Source of the DNA: Candidatus Rokuibacteriota bacterium
GTDB taxonomy: Bacteria > Bacteroidota > Bacteroidia > Flavobacteriales > Flavobacteriaceae
Reading direction: 5' to 3'
NCBI GenBank assembly: GCA_900299425.1
Contig: OMJU01000059.1
Coordinates: forward strand, 1 to 32,214
DNA: 32,214 bases
A program made the translations under genes and the position numbers. This document shows, piece after piece, positions 16,262-23,660 of the stretch (its first letter is position 1; the number at the start of each line of letters is the position of its first letter). Below the pieces are notes generated by a model. It was not told the DNA's origin, made no database searches, and saw nothing but the letters and a program-made list of their open reading frames with translations.

Positions 16262-17480
16262 GGGTTTTTGGATAACATTGAAAATACTTCACCACCTTTT
16301 CAGACAGGGCTTTAATGTGTAATTGATCACTTGCCTGCGCCACATCGATTAGACCACCGTCCTTGCGCAGGAGTTGAATGTTCTCTTTAGATCGATTGTA
16401 GGCGAGATTTGAAATACTTCCAGTAAACACAAAATAAGATGCTTCTTCCTTAGAAAGGTTGTGTTTTTGCACAATCTTTTGACGTTTTTCTTCAAGTTTT
16501 TCCTCTGAAAAAGGCTCTTCTTTTATTTTAATTTTAAATAGTCTGCGTTTGATGATGGTTCTTGAGAGATGACTCAGCACGAAATCTTCATGATCCATCC
16601 AAATCTTTAGGGCGGCCAAAATATCGACATCATCAAGTCTCAAAAAATTATCGAGGTCTTCAGAGGTCAATTCCTGTTCTTGATCATTGGATAAAAAATA
16701 GTTTAAGGGGCCTTGAATGCCCAGTGCAACCTTTTTTGTAGTCAACTCTCGCGCTCTTTGAACAATTTTGATCAATATATGCTCAGCACAAAGTGAAGCC
16801 TTGTGTAAATATACCTGCCAGTACATGAGTCTTCGGGCCACCAAAAAGTTTTCAACCGAATGAATTCCTTTTTCTTCGACAACCAAACAGTCATCTACAA
16901 CGTGCAGCATTGCAATCAGTCGTTGTGCACTGATAGACCCTTCAGCAACACCCGTGTAAAAACTGTCTCTTCTCAAGAAATCGAGACGATCCATGTCGAG
17001 TTGACCAGAGACAAGTTGCTTTAAAAACTTTTTTGGATGTTTTCCTGTGAAAATTTCGATGGCTAAGTCCAGGGCTCCATTGAATTCTACATTCAGTCGA
17101 TCCATAATTGCTAGAGAAAGAGACTCGTGTGAGACGCCCGTTACAATCACGCCTTCTAATCCGTGGGAAAAAGGTCCATGTCCTATATCGTGCAATAAAA
17201 TCGCTAAATACAAAGCCTCCTCTTCCGCGCCATGTATTTCTACACGTTTCTGTCGCAAAACTGAAACAGCCCGTTGCATTAAAAACATAGCCCCTAAAGC
17301 ATGATGAAATCTGGTGTGGTGCGCACCTGGGTAAACTAAATAGCTCAGTCCCATTTGAGAAATTTGCCTCAATCGCTGAACATAAGGATGCTCAATGACT
17401 TGAAAAATCAATTCATTGTGAATTGGAATGAAACCATAAATTGGGTCATTAATAATTTTTAACTTGTGAGAATTACTCAA
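16254..17480 (-). CDS. HD-domain phosphohydrolase
   Basis: A 408-residue protein of the SAMHD1/dGTPase-like HD superfamily. Metal-binding residues are visible as His60 in TRFHHALG, His97-Asp98 in [11 protein letters not shown], and a later Asp in [15 protein letters not shown]. The [11 protein letters not shown] opening is typical of this bacterial subfamily. Family members hydrolyse dNTPs or other phosphoesters; the substrate here is unknown. The start is TTG at 17480: an in-frame stop lies two codons upstream, and the first internal ATG (codon 43) would remove the conserved N-terminus. It is divergent from porX, which is a common flavobacterial arrangement in my recollection, and lies 38 bases upstream of lpxD. 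Confidence 0.85.
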   Translation of the reverse strand: MSNSHKLKIINDPIYGFIPIHNELIFQVIEHPYVQRLRQISQMGLSYLVYPGAHHTRFHHALGAMFLMQRAVSVLRQKRVEIHGAEEEALYLAILLHDIGHGPFSHGLEGVIVTGVSHESLSLAIMDRLNVEFNGALDLAIEIFTGKHPKKFLKQLVSGQLDMDRLDFLRRDSFYTGVAEGSISAQRLIAMLHVVDDCLVVEEKGIHSVENFLVARRLMYWQVYLHKASLCAEHILIKIVQRARELTTKKVALGIQGPLNYFLSNDQEQELTSEDLDNFLRLDDVDILAALKIWMDHEDFVLSHLSRTIIKRRLFKIKIKEEPFSEEKLEEKRQKIVQKHNLSKEEASYFVFTGSISNLAYNRSKENIQLLRKDGGLIDVAQASDQLHIKALSEKVVKYFQCYPKTLD

Positions 17481-17568
17481 AATTTAACGATTAATTAGCA
17501 CCTTTAGGTGTACTTTTAGCATACTAAAACGCGTCCTCAAAGGTTATCTATATTAGAAAAGCGCAAGA

Positions 17569-17576
17569 CAAATATA
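17569..17576 (-). promoter_or_regulatory. Candidate -7 element of the HD-domain gene
   Basis: TATATTTG on the minus strand, identical to the -7 of the lpxD promoter, lies about 90 bases before the TTG start and 6 bases from the divergent porX ATG. A second, imperfect candidate (TTG at 17566-17564, 17-base spacer, TAACCTTTG at 17546-17538) lies closer to the gene. Neither is certain. Confidence 0.35.
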
Positions 17577-17581
17577 CGTAT

Positions 17582-19132
17582 ATGAATGAGATAAAAGTTC
17601 TTTGGGTAGACGACGAAATTGATTTGTTAAAGCCACATATTTTATTCCTTGAACAGCGCAATTATCAAGTGACTCCGGTTTGCAGTGGCACTGAGGCTAT
17701 AAATGCCATCCAAAAAACAGCATTTGACATTGTCTTTCTCGATGAAAATATGCCTGGATTGTCTGGTCTTGAGACATTGCAAGAAATTAAAGAGATTCAG
17801 GATAGTCTACCCGTGGTGATGATCACTAAAAGTGAGGAGGAACACCTCATGGAAGAGGCTATCGGTTCGAAAATCGCGGATTATCTGATTAAGCCTGTGA
17901 ATCCAAATCAATTACTGCTTAGCTTGAAAAAGAATTTAGATCATTACCGCTTAGTCTCTCAAAAAACTAATCAAAACTACCAGCAGGAATTCCGCAAGAT
18001 TGCCATGGATTTATCGACGATAAATCAACCAGAACAATGGAGTGAGCTCTACCAAAAGTTAGTATTTTGGGAAATGGAGCTCGATAATATTGAGAATACT
18101 GGTATGATGGAAATTTTAGAAAGTCAAAAGCAAGAAGCCAACACCCAGTTTTGTAAGTTCATCGAGAAAAAATACGAAAAGTGGTTCCACGGAGAACAAC
18201 AGGCGCCGGTAATGTCGCACACCTTATTCAAAGAAAAAGTAGCCCCACTACTTGATAAGCAACCTACATTACTAGTGGTTGTGGACAACCTGCGCTATGA
18301 TCAGTGGAAAGCTTTTGAACCCCTGCTCAACCCTCTTTATAAAAAGCGCGAAGAATCTCTCTTTTACAGTATTCTGCCTACCGCAACTCAATATTCTAGA
18401 AATGCTATATTCTCTGGATTAAGCCCAGCAGATATGGAAAAATTACATCCAGATTATTGGAGAAATGATACGGATGAGGGCGGAAAGAATCTTTACGAAG
18501 AAGAATTTCTCGGGCTCCAACTAAAGCGACTCGGGCTAGAATTAGATTGGAGTTACCATAAAATCACTTCACTGAAACAGGGTAAAAAACTCGCAGAGAA
18601 CTTCAGAGCCCATAAAGACGAGCAGCTCACCGTAGTGGTTTATAATTTTGTCGATATGCTATCACATGCGAAAACCGAGATGGAAGTGATCAAGGAATTA
18701 GCGTCCAACGACAAGTCATACCGCTCATTAACAGCGAGTTGGTTCAAAAACTCACCCTTGCTTGACATCATACATCAAGCTGCGGCAATGAATTTTAGGC
18801 TAATGATTACAACCGATCACGGTACGGTAAATGTAAAAAGTCCATCAAAAGTTGTGGGCGATAAACAAACTAGTTTAAACCTACGTTATAAAACTGGACG
18901 AAGCTTAACCTATAATCAAAAAGAGGTTTTTGCCGTTAAAAATCCGAGCTCAGTTCGTTTACCATCCATTAATATGAGCAGTAGCTTTATTTTCGCTAAA
19001 GGGGATTATTTCTTTGCCTATCCTAACAATTACAACCATTACGTGAATTACTATAGAAATACTTATCAGCATGGTGGGATTTCACTAGAGGAAATGATCA
19101 TTCCTTTCGTGGTCTTAAATCCTAAAAAATAG
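17582..19132 (+). CDS. porX: Type IX secretion response regulator PorX
   Basis: PorX is the response regulator paired with the histidine kinase PorY and controls type IX secretion and gliding genes in Bacteroidota. The 516-residue protein has a CheY-like receiver (about 1-120) with Asp10, Asp11, phospho-acceptor Asp54, Thr81 and Lys103. A helical linker follows, and then a PglZ domain of the alkaline phosphatase superfamily (about 205-510). The PglZ metal site is suggested by VVVDNLRYDQW, ATQYSRN and TTDHGTV. The PglZ domain of a known PorX has phosphodiesterase activity on oligonucleotides. porY is not in the window. The gene is divergent from the HD phosphohydrolase and followed by tsaE, which has its own -7 element. 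Confidence 0.93.
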   Translation: MNEIKVLWVDDEIDLLKPHILFLEQRNYQVTPVCSGTEAINAIQKTAFDIVFLDENMPGLSGLETLQEIKEIQDSLPVVMITKSEEEHLMEEAIGSKIADYLIKPVNPNQLLLSLKKNLDHYRLVSQKTNQNYQQEFRKIAMDLSTINQPEQWSELYQKLVFWEMELDNIENTGMMEILESQKQEANTQFCKFIEKKYEKWFHGEQQAPVMSHTLFKEKVAPLLDKQPTLLVVVDNLRYDQWKAFEPLLNPLYKKREESLFYSILPTATQYSRNAIFSGLSPADMEKLHPDYWRNDTDEGGKNLYEEEFLGLQLKRLGLELDWSYHKITSLKQGKKLAENFRAHKDEQLTVVVYNFVDMLSHAKTEMEVIKELASNDKSYRSLTASWFKNSPLLDIIHQAAAMNFRLMITTDHGTVNVKSPSKVVGDKQTSLNLRYKTGRSLTYNQKEVFAVKNPSSVRLPSINMSSSFIFAKGDYFFAYPNNYNHYVNYYRNTYQHGGISLEEMIIPFVVLNPKK

Positions 19133-19184
19133 AGAAAATTGTGTATTTTATCGATATTTTCATACCAGTTAACTATTTATTTAC

Positions 19185-19192
19185 TAACTTTG
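19185..19192 (+). promoter_or_regulatory. -7 element of the tsaE promoter
   Basis: TAACTTTG, followed by CACCC, matches TAnnTTTG and lies 18 bases before the tsaE ATG at 19211. It supports that start and excludes the longer reading from 19139. Confidence 0.5.
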
Positions 19193-19210
19193 CACCCATA
19201 TAAAATAGCA

Positions 19211-19624
19211 ATGAAAATCGAGTTTGATATTCAAGATATCGACAATGCAGCAGAAGCTATTTTAAAGGACGTTCATTCAAAAATCATACTGTTTAAAGGC
19301 TCAATGGGCTCTGGAAAGACAACTTTGATCAAATCTGTGGTCAAATACTTGGGAAGTACAGATGTGGTTTCAAGCCCTACATTCGCCTTGATGAATGAGT
19401 ATGTCGGGACCGATTGTAAAATTTATCATTATGATTTTTACAGGCTGAAAAGCCTCGAGGAAGCCCTTGACATTGGGTTTGATGAATTTATAGATGAGGA
19501 TGCTTGGAACTTGATTGAATGGCCAGATTTGATTGTAGGAATATTGCCACAACAGTACGTGGAAATAGAACTAAATAAATTAACTGAAACAAAAAGGAGT
19601 TTATTGCTTAAAAATAATAAGTAG
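19211..19624 (+). CDS. tsaE: tRNA threonylcarbamoyladenosine biosynthesis ATPase TsaE
   Basis: TsaE is the ATPase that works with TsaB and TsaD to form t6A at position 37 of ANN-decoding tRNAs. The 137-residue protein has a Walker A loop GSMGSGKTT (30-38), the switch-like VVSSPTFALMNEY stretch, HYDFYRL, and the acidic motif IEWPD near the C-terminus. The chosen ATG gives a normal family length; the in-frame region back to 19139 is hydrophobic nonsense overlapping the promoter. It follows porX by 78 bases. Confidence 0.93.
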   Translation: MKIEFDIQDIDNAAEAILKDVHSKIILFKGSMGSGKTTLIKSVVKYLGSTDVVSSPTFALMNEYVGTDCKIYHYDFYRLKSLEEALDIGFDEFIDEDAWNLIEWPDLIVGILPQQYVEIELNKLTETKRSLLLKNNK

Positions 19625-19664
19625 CTAACATACAAGTGATTAAGTCAATTTCTACGGCTTTTTC

Positions 19665-19684
19665 CAATGATAAAATTATCATTG
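19665..19684. promoter_or_regulatory. Perfect 20-bp palindrome between tsaE and the ald gene group
   Basis: CAATGATAAAATTATCATTG is its own reverse complement. It lies 40 bases after the tsaE stop and about 77 bases before the next -7 element. No T-run follows, so an operator is at least as likely as a terminator. Its regulator is unknown. Confidence 0.4.
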
Positions 19685-19760
19685 ACAAAATTTCTCCCCC
19701 CTTTATTTAAGGTCAAACTTTACAAATTACCACTATCTCTTTTTAAAAACTTGTTCAGTC

Positions 19761-19768
19761 TAGGTTTG
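19761..19768 (+). promoter_or_regulatory. -7 element before the small lipoprotein
   Basis: TAGGTTTG matches TAnnTTTG and lies 28 bases before the ATG at 19797. No TTG lies 17-23 bases upstream. It may drive the whole group lipoprotein, membrane protein, ald and DUF4258. Confidence 0.5.
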
Positions 19769-19796
19769 TAGTCTTAACCTCACAAAACCTAGTATT

Positions 19797-19931
19797 ATGA
19801 AAATTAAAAGTCTACTTTTAGTACTGTTGTTCGGTGCTACATTATTTGTATCTTGTACTCCCGAAAACATCAATGATGGTCAAATCGACGAACAAATCGA
19901 CAAATACCAAAAACCGCTTCAAAACGGGTAA
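19797..19931 (+). CDS. 44-residue lipoprotein
   Basis: A short open frame with an ATG, a strong signal peptide and lipobox LFVSC (Cys20), followed by a 24-residue polar tail rich in Asp, Gln and Lys. The mature peptide would be only 25 residues including the lipidated Cys. Tiny lipoproteins of this style are common in Flavobacteriaceae, but the function is unknown to me. The promoter element at the right distance and the clean lipobox favour a real gene. Its last 56 bases overlap the start of the following membrane protein gene in another frame. Confidence 0.6.
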   Translation: MKIKSLLLVLLFGATLFVSCTPENINDGQIDEQIDKYQKPLQNG

Positions 19932-20403
19932 TTCGTCCTTTTTCCTTGGAAGTGTGATTGTTTTAATCATCGCTTCTACACCATATTTATTTTACACATA
20001 CGAAAGTCTCCCCGACGACCAAGTTTGGGAGACTTACTTTTTCAGGATAACAACTTCTTTCCCTTCTTGGATTTCATTTGCTTGGTATTTTGTCGGCAAG
20101 GCTATTCCCTTGTTGCTTTTACTGCTGTGGTTTTTTACATGTAAACACTGGTGGCGTTGGATTATACTGGTCCCAATTGCCATGTATTCATTTCAACTAT
20201 GGGGGGTAATTAACGAAAGTAATAACCTTGATTCATTAGAATTATATTATTTGATTCCCCTAATGTTGGTTTTAGTTCCATCGGTTTACCTAATTAGAGC
20301 AAAATTATTTCACAGTTTGAATGACAAGGATCTGTCCTCTTTCGAAAAAGAGTTGTCGCAAGAGAAAAATACTTGGCAACAGATTAAAGATTTATTTCAA
20401 TAA
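19876..20403 (+). CDS. Four-helix membrane protein, unknown function
   Basis: A 175-residue protein with a Ser/Thr/Asn/Lys-rich, cytoplasmic-looking N-terminus (1-21). Four hydrophobic segments follow: FFLGSVIVLIIASTPYLFY, WISFAWYFVGKAIPLLLLLL, WWRWIILVPIAMYSFQLWG and YYLIPLMLVLVPSVYLI. A charged tail completes it. The ATG at 19876 is the last possible one before the first helix (19873 is an equal alternative), so it truly overlaps the small lipoprotein gene. I do not recognise the family. It stops 11 bases before the alanine dehydrogenase start and is probably co-transcribed with it. Confidence 0.65.
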   Translation: MVKSTNKSTNTKNRFKTGNSSFFLGSVIVLIIASTPYLFYTYESLPDDQVWETYFFRITTSFPSWISFAWYFVGKAIPLLLLLLWFFTCKHWWRWIILVPIAMYSFQLWGVINESNNLDSLELYYLIPLMLVLVPSVYLIRAKLFHSLNDKDLSSFEKELSQEKNTWQQIKDLFQ

Positions 20404-20414
20404 GCGTCAAAGGA

Positions 20415-21611
20415 TTGAGCCAGTCTTCACCGTTTTATCCCCACGAATTGCTTCCGCAAGAGGAAATGTTAGATATTTCTTTTAACGGCAAAAAGCTTTT
20501 CATTGCTATTCCAAAAGAAAGGCACCTTCAAGAAACACGCATACCGCTCACACCAGACTCTGTATCCGACCTAGTCAAAGACGGCCATCGTGTATTAATT
20601 GAATCCAACGCAGGTGAAAATGCCGGTTTTACAGATCATGATTATTCAGAAGCAGGAGCAGAAATAACACCTGACACGCAGAAAGTTTTTGAGTCTCCAA
20701 TTATTTTAAAAATAGAGCCGCCGACCTTAGATGAAGCTAAATGGATCAAGCCCAATTCGGTTCTTATCTCAGCACTTCAAATTAAAAGTCAAACAAAAGC
20801 TTTTTTTGAATTACTCCAGTCTAAAAAAATTACAGCAATCGCATTTGAATATGTGAAAGAACAGGACGGAGACTACCCTATTCTGCAAACTCTTAGTGAA
20901 TTAGCAGGAACTTCTTCAATTCTTATAGCCTCAGAGCTTTTGAGTCAACACGAATCTAGCACAGGACTATTACTGGGAAATATAGCTGGTGTTGCTCCTA
21001 CCGAAGTTGTTATCATAGGAGCAGGTACGGTGGGTTACTATGCCGCGAAGACTGCAATTGGTTTGGGGGCAAAGGTTAAAGTGTTTGATCCTTCAATCAA
21101 TCGTTTGAGGAAAATTCAATCCCGTCTTGATGACAATATCCAAACTTCGACCATTCAGCCAAAATCACTCTTGAAAGCAGTAAGGCGATGTAATGTAATA
21201 ATTGGAGCTCTCAAAGGAATGGATAGAGCACCCATGGTAATTTCCGAGGAATTGGTTGAATTCATGAAAAAAGGATCCGTAATTGTGGACGTTAGCATTG
21301 ATTCTGGCGGTTGTATTGAAACCTCCAGACTAACAACTCATGATGCGCCTACCTTTGTTTTACATGATGTAATTCATTACGGAGTACCAAATATATCTGC
21401 CCGATACCCAAGATCGGCTTCATTGGCATTAAGCAATATCTTAGCACCTTTTTTAATGAATATTGGGAATAATGGTGGTATTGATCCCTCTATCCGATTC
21501 AATTTTGGCCTACGCACTGGAGCTTATATGTATAAAGGCATCCTGACCAATAGAACAATTTCAAATTGGTTTGACCTGCCCTCAAGAGATATTAATCTAT
21601 TGATTTTATAG
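20415..21611 (+). CDS. ald: Alanine dehydrogenase
   Basis: NAD-dependent oxidative deamination of L-alanine to pyruvate and ammonia. The 398-residue protein has the AlaDh/PNT N-terminal domain (IAIPKERHLQETRIPLTPDSV, about 31-51) and a C-terminal Rossmann domain with GAGTVGYYAAKTA. The flavobacterial N-terminal extension SPFYPHELLPQEE precedes the catalytic core. The start is TTG at 20415 behind an AAAGGA stretch that could pair with 16S rRNA; the first in-frame ATG (codon 18) would cut the extension. It is followed after 6 bases by a DUF4258 gene. Flavobacterial copies are a distinct branch, and substrate specificity has not been checked here. Confidence 0.85.
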   Translation: MSQSSPFYPHELLPQEEMLDISFNGKKLFIAIPKERHLQETRIPLTPDSVSDLVKDGHRVLIESNAGENAGFTDHDYSEAGAEITPDTQKVFESPIILKIEPPTLDEAKWIKPNSVLISALQIKSQTKAFFELLQSKKITAIAFEYVKEQDGDYPILQTLSELAGTSSILIASELLSQHESSTGLLLGNIAGVAPTEVVIIGAGTVGYYAAKTAIGLGAKVKVFDPSINRLRKIQSRLDDNIQTSTIQPKSLLKAVRRCNVIIGALKGMDRAPMVISEELVEFMKKGSVIVDVSIDSGGCIETSRLTTHDAPTFVLHDVIHYGVPNISARYPRSASLALSNILAPFLMNIGNNGGIDPSIRFNFGLRTGAYMYKGILTNRTISNWFDLPSRDINLLIL

Positions 21612-21617
21612 TTAACT

Positions 21618-21998
21618 GTGAGCTTTATAAAGCGTCTTGTTTATTATTTAGGAGGATTTGGCTTAGGTGTTATTTTGCTCATGTTTTTTTTATCTGGAAA
21701 AAAAACGTCGTGCGATTATGGGCCAAATGCTAGAACATTAAAATTCTTAAAGAGTAAGCCGCTGCAAAAATCTAATACATTAATAAGAGAGTTAGCTCAT
21801 TATAATATTGATTCAGCGAATATACAGTCCGTCTTCTTAAATGGTGAAGTCAATTTTAAAAATAGTATAATATCTAGTGAACTACCCAACATCTACATGG
21901 TAGAAATTTCCTTCGAAAACAAGGGAAATTTTAAGTTTCGTTTTCGAGCAAAAAAGGATAGCACCGAATTAATATCAATTAAGCCTTCTGATCCTTAA
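21618..21998 (+). CDS. DUF4258-type membrane-anchored protein
   Basis: A 126-residue protein with one N-terminal transmembrane segment (about residues 8-26) ending near SGKKTSC. The soluble domain contains the conserved CDYGPNARTLKFLKSKPL opening and beta strands toward the C-terminus. I recognise it as the small protein that follows alanine dehydrogenase in flavobacteria and is annotated as DUF4258. It starts with GTG, 6 bases after ald stops. Its end overlaps the end of the convergent AraC-type gene by 20 bases. Function is unknown; co-conservation with ald suggests a linked role. Confidence 0.7.
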   Translation: MSFIKRLVYYLGGFGLGVILLMFFLSGKKTSCDYGPNARTLKFLKSKPLQKSNTLIRELAHYNIDSANIQSVFLNGEVNFKNSIISSELPNIYMVEISFENKGNFKFRFRAKKDSTELISIKPSDP

Positions 21999-22332
21999 GT
22001 ATTTCATTCACAAAATATGATGGATGTAATCCAGTTTTTTTATAGAAGGATCTAGAAAATGAGGCTGAATTATTATAGCCACATTCTGAGGCAATGGCCT
22101 CAATTGTGTATTTTCTGAACACAGCATCATTCTTAATTTGATTCACGGCATAGTCAATTCTTAAATCATTCAAGTACTGTGAAAAATTAATAGACTTGCT
22201 TGAATTTAACACCCTTGAAAGGTAACTTGAGTTTGTATTAAACTTCTTAGCCAAACTCATCAAGCTTAAGCTTGAATTTAGATAATCATTATTTTTTTCA
22301 AACTTATCTAGCTTTCTAAGTATATCATCCAC
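21979..22332 (-). CDS. AraC-type DNA-binding domain, N-terminal part missing
   Basis: A 117-residue product with a GTG start. The sequence matches the C-terminal HTH_18/AraC domain of the long flavobacterial regulators that normally carry N-terminal TPR repeats and a membrane helix. The signs are LSLMSLAKKFNTNSSYLSRVLN, FSQYLNDLRIDYA and IASECGYNNSASFSRSFYKKTG.HPSYF. The same frame stays open another 25 codons upstream with linker-like sequence, then meets TAA about 5 bases after the proline dehydrogenase stop. No TPR or membrane part is present. It is best read as a 5'-truncated remnant, though a short DNA-binding protein could still be made. It might be transcribed by read-through from proline dehydrogenase. 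Confidence 0.6.
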   Translation of the reverse strand: MDDILRKLDKFEKNNDYLNSSLSLMSLAKKFNTNSSYLSRVLNSSKSINFSQYLNDLRIDYAVNQIKNDAVFRKYTIEAIASECGYNNSASFSRSFYKKTGLHPSYFVNEILKDQKA

Positions 22333-22413
22333 AATCTCCTGGGTTAGCTGATTCTTGACAGATTCATCATCTCTTGCCGTTTCTTTAGATTGAGCAATGA
22401 AAGTGAATTATGA

Positions 22414-23592
22414 TTATGTGCGCGCTTCTTTTCGACGCTTTAATTCTTTTTTTAAAAGCTCAAGTTCGCGACTGGTTTGGCCCGCGACAGAGGTATTCTC
22501 TTCTGCGCGTCTTATTAAATAAGGCATCACATCTTTCACAGGACCAAATGGAATGTATTTAGCAACATTATAACCCTGGTCCGATAAATTATACGAAATA
22601 TGATCACTCATGCCATACAATTGTCCAAACCACACCCTTGGGTCGTTTTTATCAATTCCAAGCTCGTTCATTAGAGCTAAGGCTTTGAGTGTGCTTTCCT
22701 CGTTATGGGAACCCATAAAAAGGGAGATATCTTCAATGTTTTGTAATATATAATCCACCACGGAATCAAAGACTTCATCCGTGTGTCGCTTATCCCTGCA
22801 AATATGCGTGGGATAGCCCATGTTACGTGCGCGCTCATTCTCTTTTTCCATATAGGCCCCGCGCACAACTTTAAAACCTAGTTTAATCCCTTTGGCCTTA
22901 GCCTGAAGATGCACAGCCTTAAGATAATCCAGGCGATCGTGCCTGTAACATTGGATGGTATTAAAAACTACAGGAACACTCTTATTATAACGGAGCATCA
23001 TTTCCATACATAAAGCATCTGCCCCATCTTGCATCCATGATTCTTCGGCATCAATCAAGAGCATGAGCTTATTTCGTTGTGCCGCGATAGCGAGATCGTC
23101 ATAACGCTGAACCACTCGATTCCATTCTTCCAAAAGGGGACCTTGCAATGATCCCTGAGCAAAGGCCTCCCAAATTTTAAATCGGCCCAGTCCGGTGGGT
23201 TTGAATACCGCAAACGGCATGGAAGATTTTTCCGTCGAAAATTCAATTAATGATAACACTTTGTCACGCGTAGCATCAAATTGAGCTTGTTCTTCCTTAC
23301 CCTCTACCGAATAATCCAGAACTGAACGAACCCCTACTGATTGTAGCAGCTTGACAACTTTCATAGCGTCTTGCTCATTAACTCCTCCACAAAAGTGATC
23401 GAAAACTGTGGCGCGAATGAGCCCGTCGACAGGAAGATGCATATTGAGGGCCACCTTAGTCAAATTAGTGCCAATTTTTACCAGAGATTCACTGGAAATC
23501 ATTCTAAAAAGTGCGTATGCTCTTTCTAAGGCGCCATCTGTCTTAAGTGCAAATGCCTTTTCGGTGTTATCAAACAACTTATTTCCTGTCAT
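22414..23592 (-). CDS. Proline dehydrogenase
   Basis: A FAD enzyme oxidising L-proline to 1-pyrroline-5-carboxylate, with electrons passing to the respiratory chain. The product is 392 residues, without the aldehyde dehydrogenase part of PutA. The (beta/alpha)8 barrel is supported by FAVFKPTGLGRF, LLIDAEESW, FNTIQCYRHDR, KVVRGAYMEKE, GSHNEEST, FGQLYGMSD and the closing RRAEENTS, all typical of PRODH. The ATG at 23592 was chosen; a TTG at 23613 would place the start within the promoter. The gene is divergent from aroB with only 68 bases between the ATGs. Confidence 0.92.
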   Translation of the reverse strand: MTGNKLFDNTEKAFALKTDGALERAYALFRMISSESLVKIGTNLTKVALNMHLPVDGLIRATVFDHFCGGVNEQDAMKVVKLLQSVGVRSVLDYSVEGKEEQAQFDATRDKVLSLIEFSTEKSSMPFAVFKPTGLGRFKIWEAFAQGSLQGPLLEEWNRVVQRYDDLAIAAQRNKLMLLIDAEESWMQDGADALCMEMMLRYNKSVPVVFNTIQCYRHDRLDYLKAVHLQAKAKGIKLGFKVVRGAYMEKENERARNMGYPTHICRDKRHTDEVFDSVVDYILQNIEDISLFMGSHNEESTLKALALMNELGIDKNDPRVWFGQLYGMSDHISYNLSDQGYNVAKYIPFGPVKDVMPYLIRRAEENTSVAGQTSRELELLKKELKRRKEART

Positions 23593-23610
23593 AGAGTCAA
23601 TAAATAAGCG

Positions 23611-23618
23611 CAAATATA
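23611..23618 (-). promoter_or_regulatory. -7 element of the proline dehydrogenase promoter
   Basis: TATATTTG on the minus strand, identical to the lpxD -7 element, lies 18 bases before the ATG at 23592. It is two bases from the oppositely directed aroB element. Confidence 0.5.
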
Positions 23619-23620
23619 GT

Positions 23621-23628
23621 TAGATTTG
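23621..23628 (+). promoter_or_regulatory. -7 element of the aroB promoter
   Basis: TAGATTTG matches TAnnTTTG and lies 32 bases before the aroB ATG. The expected -33 region would fall on the proline dehydrogenase start region, where no TTG is seen. Confidence 0.5.
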
Positions 23629-23660
23629 AGCTTTATTTTTTCACCAAAAGGCTTTTCTAG

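Noticed and set aside
19139-19210. Longer TsaE reading from 19139
   Set aside because: The extra residues are a hydrophobic stretch over the promoter region; the Walker A protein starts normally at 19211.
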